A stretch of 11,946 bases of DNA, taken from contig JALSPY010000121.1 in assembly GCA_026985705.1 (NCBI GenBank), positions 1-11,946 of the forward strand, given 5' to 3'. The stretch is from Hydrogenothermaceae bacterium. Its GTDB lineage: Bacteria; Aquificota; Aquificia; Aquificales; Hydrogenothermaceae. Both the position numbers and the translations under genes were made by a program. The first letter of the stretch is position 1, and each line of letters starts with the position of its first letter. Shown here piece by piece: positions 7,355 through 11,946 of this stretch. The notes below the pieces were generated by a model. It saw only the letters and a program-made list of their open reading frames with translations. It was not told where the DNA came from and searched no databases.

Positions 7355-9444
7355 CTGTATATCACTTCTTTTAAAACATATTTTCTTTTTTCTGTTTCTA
7401 TCTCTTTTATCCCTAAAATCTCATCAAGTTTAGTTTTATATTTATGGTTAATATTTAACATAGGAAATCTAACTTCTCCTTTTATAACATACTCATCTAC
7501 AAACTTTCCATGATAGCTAACTTTTGCAAAGTTATGATAAAAAGAGCTTATAAAAAGAATAATAGATTTATGAAAGCTGTTTAAAACATTTTTTAATGGT
7601 ATATAATCATCCCATTCTAAAGATTTTTTGTATGCTAAGGGCATTTTAGGAAGGCTTAAGAAAAAATCCTTCAGATACACATCATCTCCATCTAATCTAT
7701 AGAAGTAAAATGTTCCATTTATTTTCCCAAAGTATAATTTTCCTCTGCCAGAGTTAAAGTAGAAAGTTCCATCTAAAGCCATTTCAACTTTAATCTCAAA
7801 CTCATTAACTTTTTTATTATCCTCATAAACTTCATAAATAAATCTATTATCTAATGTAAAACTAGTTTTTAAATCTAAAGACTTCTCTACAAATATAGGT
7901 TCCACAATTTCATTCTCCTTTGGTAAATCATTTGAGAAAAATTTTCCGTTAGAAATATAACTTACAAAACTAAATGGAACAGTATAAGCCCCAATCTGGT
8001 CTGAAAGTTGAACCTGTATATGTATATGTGGTTGTGGAGAATATCCAGAATTTCCACATAAACCTAAAAATGTCCCTACCTCTACCCAATCACCCTCTTT
8101 TACTTTTATCGAGTTTTGGGCAAAGTGAGATATCTCAACATAAAAACCTCTCTCATCATATATTATTACAAGATTTCCCCAGTTGTTTTCTTTATCAATC
8201 TCACCTATTTGATTATCTGGTAAATCATTTATAACCTTTACAATCCTCCCTCTAACTGGAGATAGTACAGGTTTACGATATGCATAGTAATCCTCTAGGT
8301 GCAATCCTTCGTTTCTGTATGTTTTACCATTTTCATCTACAATTACAAAATCATAAGCATACTTCCAAGCTCCTTTATGTGTCCATTTACCATTAAAATC
8401 TTGCCAAACACTCCACTTTCCAGAAAAAGGTAAAAATAGAGCCCTTTCATAACCTCTAAATCTGTTTATATTTGTTAAATAAAAATCTAAAGTCTCCTCT
8501 GGAGTTCTTCTTATAGTCTTTGCAATTAATGGGAAAGATATAACACCTAAAATATATATAAATAAAAATGAAATTAGATTAAATGGCAATGTAAAGGCCG
8601 GTATTCCATATAAAGCCCAAAACGTTTTTGTTGCAGATAATAAGATTATTGAGATTAAAACTGCAAAAATGCTCAAAAGATAAGATTTTACCGAAGGAAT
8701 TAAAAATACACCTCCTATAGCCATTGCTATAAGAATAAAGTTAAAATGACTAGGGTCTGAAAATTCTAAATTAAAAGAGCCAGACAGTATTGAAACAGCA
8801 ACAGTTCCTATATAGTATCCAACTATTGATAACAAGAATAGAATTCTTGATGATAAGAATAAAATTATTGCTATCACAAATCCGACAAACACATCTGGTA
8901 AAAAGAATATTGCCCCCAGTGATTTAAAATATCCACCTATCCAATTAGGAAATATACCATCTAGTTTTAAGATTTGATTGTGTGGATATAGAGATACCAC
9001 AAATAAGTTTGAGAAATTATAGACTGATAAATATACTAATGAGCTTATTATAACAAAAGGTAAACTTAATATAGGTAGTCTTAAATAGTAGGAAAAGATA
9101 TTGTATAATGCGAATGAAACTATAAATGTAAAAACTCCCGCAATTATTAAGAATAAAGAAGTTAATAAATCAACTTTGAAAAGATAACCAATTGATAAAC
9201 CTACTAATAGAGAATTATATGTATAAAAACCTGAATTTAAAAATTCATCTCCTAGATTTAAAAATTTTGCAAATAGATATGCAGATATTACAGAGACTAT
9301 TCCACTAAAAGCCAAGTTAGGATTAATAAAAGTTATTATTAGTAGTATTAAACCTATCTTATAGTTTTCTAAAAAGAGAATTTCAGAATAACTGTTTAGT
9401 ATTCCCTTTAAATGAGCTAATATTTTTTCTTTTAAATCTTTCAT
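7351..9444 (-). CDS. urea-transporter-like membrane domain fused to an M23 (LytM-type) peptidase domain
   Basis: This 697-residue fusion has a urea-transporter (SLC14/UT) domain at about 28-308. It shows roughly ten hydrophobic segments in two halves, each with the UT signature LPxxTxPF: LPILSLPF (123-130) and IPAFTLPF (281-288). Also typical are YNSLLVGLSIG (76-86) and FNFILIAMAIGGVFLIP (234-250). An M23 metallopeptidase-like domain follows at about 335-495: H356 (THKGAW), D365 (YAYDF), H440 (ISHFA), PHIH with H473 and H475, and GNSGYSP (464-470). These are the zinc ligands and catalytic His of glycyl-glycine endopeptidases that cut peptidoglycan cross-links. Residues 500-697 form an unrecognised, probably beta-rich tail. 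The start at 9444 has AAGAAG just upstream. It follows the porin by 72 bases and may have its own promoter there. Urea as substrate is inferred from the family; no urease gene is in the window. Confidence 0.88.
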   Translation of the reverse strand: MKDLKEKILAHLKGILNSYSEILFLENYKIGLILLIITFINPNLAFSGIVSVISAYLFAKFLNLGDEFLNSGFYTYNSLLVGLSIGYLFKVDLLTSLFLIIAGVFTFIVSFALYNIFSYYLRLPILSLPFVIISSLVYLSVYNFSNLFVVSLYPHNQILKLDGIFPNWIGGYFKSLGAIFFLPDVFVGFVIAIILFLSSRILFLLSIVGYYIGTVAVSILSGSFNLEFSDPSHFNFILIAMAIGGVFLIPSVKSYLLSIFAVLISIILLSATKTFWALYGIPAFTLPFNLISFLFIYILGVISFPLIAKTIRRTPEETLDFYLTNINRFRGYERALFLPFSGKWSVWQDFNGKWTHKGAWKYAYDFVIVDENGKTYRNEGLHLEDYYAYRKPVLSPVRGRIVKVINDLPDNQIGEIDKENNWGNLVIIYDERGFYVEISHFAQNSIKVKEGDWVEVGTFLGLCGNSGYSPQPHIHIQVQLSDQIGAYTVPFSFVSYISNGKFFSNDLPKENEIVEPIFVEKSLDLKTSFTLDNRFIYEVYEDNKKVNEFEIKVEMALDGTFYFNSGRGKLYFGKINGTFYFYRLDGDDVYLKDFFLSLPKMPLAYKKSLEWDDYIPLKNVLNSFHKSIILFISSFYHNFAKVSYHGKFVDEYVIKGEVRFPMLNINHKYKTKLDEILGIKEIETEKRKYVLKEVIYS

Positions 9445-9475
9445 ATCTTCTTAAAATAATTAATATTTACTTTCA

Positions 9476-9505
9476 ATTATGCCAGTTTAGAAAAGAGTTT
9501 ATCAA
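9476..9505 (-). promoter_or_regulatory. candidate promoter of the urea transporter/M23 gene
   Basis: On the minus strand TTGATA (9505-9500) and CATAAT (9481-9476) are 18 bases apart, each five of six consensus bases. The predicted start lies about 25 bases before the ATG at 9444. It lies in the gap after the porin stop, so the fusion gene may be transcribed on its own as well as from the porin promoter. Confidence 0.45.
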
Positions 9506-9516
9506 TAAAAATGGAT

Positions 9517-10812
9517 TTAGAAGTATATCTGAGAAACCAATTTATATCTTTTTATCTTCTTATTTCCTATATTTAATCCATAATCGTCTTCCTGATAAGC
9601 TATACCTAATCTAATTGAATTACCTTTCAAATACCAGTTTACACCAATGACCTTTGATTTTAATTTATATCCACTTTCTCCAGAATTCCATTTGTTCCAC
9701 TCTTCATATCTACCAAACGGTGCAATATAGTAAAAACTTGGAAAAACATATTCTCCTTTAACATACCAACCATCAGATTTACCTATCTCCCTTTTTATAT
9801 CACTAAAATCTTTTTCTATACCATCAAACTTAAAATATTCCCAACCTAAAAAGAAATTTTTATAATGGAGTGAAAACTCATAATTTAACAATGTTCTATC
9901 CATAGAGCCTTTACCTGCACTATCAACAAATCTTATATTTGGTAATCTCCAATAACCTATACCAAACTCTATATGTTTACCTATTCCAAAGTATGTTTCT
10001 GTTCTTTTCTTCTCTTCCCAGCCTGAAAATGGAGATATTATAATTTTCCCACCGTAGAATAAATCTTGTCCCTTTATTGCACCACCTACCTTTTTTATAT
10101 CTTGACCTTTAACATCTTTAAACTTACCAGAGTATATACCCTTTCCAACTGCAAACTGGTAATGAATTTTATGTTTCCAATTCCCAAATATCTGAAAATT
10201 TACAGAATTACGATTGTAAGATATAAATTGGGCTGAAAAATCAGCAACTAATGGTCTATCATGGTGTAAAATCCAAGTAGACTTTACTGTTTCAGTTCTA
10301 GATATGTCAATTTTGGCTTTAAATATTCTGAAATTAATCAATGAATTACCAAAAGGCTTTTCTATACTTAAATATGCATTTCCAAGTTTTATCTGCTGTA
10401 AACCTCTATTTTTATAACTGCTTCTATCATTTCTTATATCCATAGCAAAATATACACCTTTATCTAATCCTAATTTAGCTTCAATTCTCTCTCTTCTAAG
10501 ATAACCAATCCAAATATCAGTTTTTTTTACCCCAGTATTTTTATCTATAACCTCATAATCTTCATAAGTCCCCTGTAGTCTCAATCTGATTTTTAAATAA
10601 ATATTTCTATCGTTAGTATTTACTACTTTAAAAAGTGATGAGATTTCTTGCCCTAATAAAAATTTTGGTGTGTTTGCTTTTTCTAAAAAGAAAACATTAA
10701 AGGTATTATCTCTTTTAAAATTTTTGCTATTATAGTCTAATGAATAAGCTTTTTCATCATAAAGTAATAAATATACGGTTAAATAAGGAACTAATATATT
10801 TCTTTTTTTCAT
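9517..10812 (-). CDS. outer-membrane porin, OprO/OprP-like
   Basis: A 431-residue beta-barrel protein. The N-terminus resembles a signal peptide: KKR, a hydrophobic run (ILVPYLTVYLLLY), then a possible cleavage after DEKAYS (about residue 24). The rest is made of alternating aromatic and polar strands (INFRIFKAKIDI, VNFQIFGNWKHKIHYQFAVGKG, FFLGWEYF, WYVKGEYVF). It ends in SQIYF with a terminal Phe, the outer-membrane insertion signal. The C-terminal stretch VIGVNWYLKGNSIRLGIAY resembles the last strands of phosphate-selective porins O and P. The substrate cannot be read from the sequence; the neighbouring urea-transporter-like gene makes a small amide or urea conceivable, and phosphate is the alternative. 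GGA lies just before the ATG as a short ribosome site. I see no clear terminator after it. Confidence 0.75.
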   Translation of the reverse strand: MKKRNILVPYLTVYLLLYDEKAYSLDYNSKNFKRDNTFNVFFLEKANTPKFLLGQEISSLFKVVNTNDRNIYLKIRLRLQGTYEDYEVIDKNTGVKKTDIWIGYLRRERIEAKLGLDKGVYFAMDIRNDRSSYKNRGLQQIKLGNAYLSIEKPFGNSLINFRIFKAKIDISRTETVKSTWILHHDRPLVADFSAQFISYNRNSVNFQIFGNWKHKIHYQFAVGKGIYSGKFKDVKGQDIKKVGGAIKGQDLFYGGKIIISPFSGWEEKKRTETYFGIGKHIEFGIGYWRLPNIRFVDSAGKGSMDRTLLNYEFSLHYKNFFLGWEYFKFDGIEKDFSDIKREIGKSDGWYVKGEYVFPSFYYIAPFGRYEEWNKWNSGESGYKLKSKVIGVNWYLKGNSIRLGIAYQEDDYGLNIGNKKIKRYKLVSQIYF

Positions 10813-10847
10813 TATCCATATATTATAAAACTTTATTAAAACAAAAT

Positions 10848-10875
10848 ATTATAAACATATTTTGTATAAGTTCAG
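10848..10875 (-). promoter_or_regulatory. possible porin promoter
   Basis: On the minus strand a perfect TATAAT (10853-10848) is preceded at 16 bases by CTGAAC (10875-10870), a poor -35. The start would fall near 10841, leaving a leader of about 28 bases. Another TATAAT (10827-10822) is so close to the ATG that it would give an almost leaderless transcript. AT-richness makes both calls weak. Confidence 0.28.
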
Positions 10876-10892
10876 AAAGGAGGTGAACACCT
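10874..10892 (+). other. extended Shine-Dalgarno-like element with overlapping hairpin
   Basis: AGAAAGGAGGTGA (10874-10886) is a 13-base perfect complement of the bacterial 16S rRNA 3' end of the TCACCTCCTTTCT type. Its 3' half forms the stem AGGTG-AA-CACCT (10881-10892). No ATG, GTG or TTG lies 5-10 bases downstream, so it does not serve a standard gene. On the minus strand the same bases read as an anti-Shine-Dalgarno sequence in the region upstream of the porin. Confidence 0.5.
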
Positions 10893-11035
10893 ACAATATT
10901 CAGTCTGTTAGGTAATGTAAAATAATAAATATTAAATAAAGCTAAAGGAGTAATAAAAATTTCCAAAAAGACAGTTTATAGACACAATATAAGATGTTTA
11001 TAGTGTAGTTCCAATTAGATTTGTAAAAATGCTCA

Positions 11036-11076
11036 TTAAACAAACGGTAAAAAATATAAATGTTTTTATTTGTTAA
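11036..11076. repeat. AT-rich imperfect hairpin
   Basis: TTAAACAAA (11036-11044) pairs with TTTGTTAA (11069-11076) with one bulged A. An inner stem TAAAAA (11048-11053) pairs with TTTTTA (11063-11068), with a CGG bulge on the left and a nine-base loop. It lies about 70 bases downstream of the toxin stop. It might end the toxin-antitoxin transcript, but the stem lacks the GC pairs expected of an intrinsic terminator. Confidence 0.35.
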
Positions 11077-11144
11077 GAGTTAATATGAATACAAGCTAAA
11101 AAACAGAATATCCTTTAATGTAATTTTTTAAGTAAAAATTATTA

Positions 11145-11405
11145 TTAATAAATTTCTCCTCTATGAGCTATTCTGATAATTAAAATAATTAGTTCATTTT
11201 CTCTTTCTTCAAAAATAACCCTGTATTTTCCTACTCTTAATCGTTTTAAACCTTTATACTTCCCTTTCAAGCTTTTTATATTGTTCTTTAGTAAATTGGG
11301 ATTTTGAGACAAAATTAAAAGTTTTTCTCTTATAACTTTTTGAATATGTTTTGGTAGTTTTAAAAAATCCTTTCTAGCTTCATTTTCAAAAACAAGTTTA
11401 TACAT
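11145..11405 (-). CDS. RelE/ParE-family toxin
   Basis: An 86-residue toxin of the RelE/ParE superfamily. RelE members cut mRNA in the ribosomal A site and ParE members poison gyrase. The fold is readable: an N-terminal strand (YKLVFENEA), two helices (RKDFLKLPKHIQKVIREKLLIL), SLKGKYKGLKRLRVGKYRVIFEE in the middle and RIAHRGEIY at the end. R55, R57, R62, R82 and Y86 correspond in position and spacing to basic and Tyr residues used by RelE-type mRNA interferases, with H81 beside them, so RNase activity is likelier than gyrase poisoning. The gene starts 3 bases after the antitoxin stop. Its GGAG (plus-strand CTCC at 11412-11415) lies within the antitoxin's last codons, which couples the two. I see no damage, so the pair is probably functional. 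Confidence 0.9.
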   Translation of the reverse strand: MYKLVFENEARKDFLKLPKHIQKVIREKLLILSQNPNLLKNNIKSLKGKYKGLKRLRVGKYRVIFEERENELIILIIRIAHRGEIY

Positions 11406-11408
11406 GGT

Positions 11409-11639
11409 TTACTCCAAGCCAGCTTCTTTAAAAACTTCTTCTGCAGGAATTAGTTTGCTTTTACCTTCATCTATAGCTTTCAATCTTTTTTCAGCGATTT
11501 TAATATCAAGATAATCAAAGTAATACATTAAAGCATCTCTGATAATGTGGCTTTTCTTTTCTCCCAATTCTTTTGCTATCTCATCAAGCTCTCTAGCTAA
11601 CTCTTCTTCTAAAGATATGTTAAGTCTTACATGTGCCAT
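11409..11639 (-). CDS. ribbon-helix-helix antitoxin
   Basis: A 76-residue antitoxin. Residues 1-45 form a ribbon-helix-helix DNA-binding domain: the strand HVRLNISL (3-10), then helix A EEELARELDEIAKELG and helix B SHIIRDALMYYFDYLD. The charged C-terminal tail (LKAIDEGKSKLIPAEEVFKEAGLE) is the usual toxin-wrapping segment, and GK....PAEEVF is common in RelB-type partners. It should neutralise the adjacent toxin and, with it, repress the shared promoter. The start at 11639 is supported by AGAGGTG (plus-strand CACCTCT at 11647-11653) seven bases upstream. It is the first gene of the pair, as in most type II systems. Confidence 0.9.
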   Translation of the reverse strand: MAHVRLNISLEEELARELDEIAKELGEKKSHIIRDALMYYFDYLDIKIAEKRLKAIDEGKSKLIPAEEVFKEAGLE

Positions 11640-11675
11640 TTTCTTACACCTCTTATTGCGTAAATTAATACATAA

Positions 11676-11704
11676 AATATAATATTACTATTATTTTTGC
11701 TCAA
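11676..11704 (-). promoter_or_regulatory. promoter of the toxin-antitoxin pair
   Basis: On the minus strand TTGAGC (11704-11699) and TATATT (11681-11676) are 17 bases apart, about 37 bases before the antitoxin ATG. The -35 box lies inside an inverted repeat, as expected for an autoregulated operon. Confidence 0.55.
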
Positions 11705-11726
11705 TAGTAATTGTTATCTATTACTA
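11683..11726. promoter_or_regulatory. likely antitoxin operator: three ATTACTA-type half-sites
   Basis: TATTACTA occurs at 11683-11690 and 11719-11726. Between them lies an inverted copy, TAGTAATT, at 11705-11712 (seven of eight bases). The first two form a perfect 9-bp inverted repeat (ATTACTATT 11684-11692, AATAGTAAT 11703-11711) around the -35 box. Ribbon-helix-helix antitoxins typically bind such repeated short sites cooperatively, so binding here would block RNA polymerase. Confidence 0.55.
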
Positions 11727-11946
11727 CAAAATTCTATTGATTTTATAATTTGCTTCCTTTTTTCTAATAAGCTTCTTTCATTTAAATTAAATATTTCTAT
11801 ACTCTTTTTAACCGTCGGTATTTTTTTAAATTCCTTTGTATATGAATATTTAAACTCTTCTAAATTTATATTTTGAGAGTATTTTGTAATTCTAACTTTA
11901 TCGAAGATAATTCAATGTTATCATTTTCAAACATTTTTTCAAGTTT
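11714..11946 (-). pseudogene. 3' remnant of an unidentified, apparently frameshifted gene
   Basis: Two overlapping minus-strand frames look like coding sequence. Frame one enters from the window edge (KLEKMFENDNIELSSIKLE) and stops at 11868-11866. Frame two is open from 11911 to a stop at 11716-11714 and has no start codon of its own; its C-terminus includes NLEEFKYSYTKEFKK and ends RKQIIKSIEFCSNR. Joining them somewhere between 11869 and 11911 would give one continuous charged protein end. I do not recognise the family. It may be a decayed gene, a sequencing error or programmed frameshifting. Its stop overlaps the antitoxin operator region. Confidence 0.4.

Larger units (their letters stand above)
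10813..11144. other. 332-base gap without a convincing gene
   Basis: This lies between the toxin stop and the porin start. It holds candidate porin promoter boxes, a Shine-Dalgarno-like element in a small hairpin (10874-10892), a second AAAGGAG (10944-10950) with no ATG at normal distance, and an AT-rich hairpin (11036-11076). Short open stretches on the plus strand follow both Shine-Dalgarno sequences: VNTYNIQSVR from GTG at 10883, and SKKTVYRHNIRCL after an ATT at 10959. Neither amounts to a gene. The stretch could be a decayed gene, a leader or an undescribed small RNA. Confidence 0.6.

Noticed and set aside
7340..7370. Bidirectional terminator between the convergent genes
   Set aside because: The stop codons overlap and no stem with a following T-run is visible around them.
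7974..8234. 86-codon open frame on the plus strand inside the fusion gene
   Set aside because: It lies antisense to the M23 catalytic region, whose motifs are clear on the other strand; its composition is not protein-like.
9445..10812. Insertion sequence or attachment site around the porin and fusion genes
   Set aside because: No terminal inverted repeats, transposase motifs or target duplications are visible, and base composition matches the neighbours.
10874..10886. Fragment of a 16S rRNA gene 3' end on the minus strand
   Set aside because: Identity covers only the 13 bases TCACCTCCTTTCT and does not extend into the conserved GGCTGGA sequence before it.
10883..10915. Mini-gene GTG...TAA encoding VNTYNIQSVR
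   Set aside because: The GTG lies inside the Shine-Dalgarno-like element itself, leaving no proper spacing; ten codons are not enough to support a gene.

Overview
The window looks like a stretch of chromosome from an AT-rich (roughly 30% GC by eye), Gram-negative, probably thermophilic bacterium. Gram-negative: there is an outer-membrane beta-barrel protein ending in Phe and a MurA for peptidoglycan. Thermophilic: the proteins are rich in Lys, Ile and Glu, and both tRNAs have almost purely G-C stems although the genome is AT-rich. A member of the Aquificota (Sulfurihydrogenibium-like) would fit, but that is an inference from style and gene content, not from a search.

Layout, left to right. 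Positions 1-53 may hold the 5' end of a minus-strand gene that runs off the window. A near-consensus promoter (105-132) drives tRNA-Val(TAC) and tRNA-Asp(GTC). An IclR-family regulator follows after 27 bases with no visible terminator between. Converging on it is a minus-strand pair: an ankyrin-repeat membrane protein, then pabB (4-amino-4-deoxychorismate synthase component I, folate pathway) 6 bases downstream. Diverging from the ankyrin gene is a compact plus-strand operon: pdxA (vitamin B6 synthesis), prmC (release-factor methylation, ATGA overlap with pdxA), murA (first committed step of peptidoglycan synthesis) and a 65-residue protein of unknown function.

The right half is mostly minus strand. 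An OprO/P-like porin (9517-10812) lies upstream of a 697-residue fusion of a urea-transporter-like membrane domain and an M23 peptidase-like domain (7351-9444). A 332-base gap (10813-11144) holds no convincing gene. It contains a 13-base perfect complement of the 16S rRNA 3' end inside a small hairpin, a second orphan Shine-Dalgarno and a long AT-rich hairpin. Next comes a RelE/ParE-type toxin with its ribbon-helix-helix antitoxin. Its promoter carries three copies of an ATTACTA-type half-site, the likely autoregulatory operator. The window ends in a minus-strand coding remnant with an apparent frameshift.

The most interesting items are the urea transporter/M23 fusion (with a conflict between the expected topology and where an M23 enzyme should work) next to a porin; the apparently periplasmic ankyrin protein coupled to pabB; the regulator gene placed behind two tRNAs; and the odd Shine-Dalgarno-like element upstream of the porin. 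I see no clear, previously undescribed defence or mobile system.
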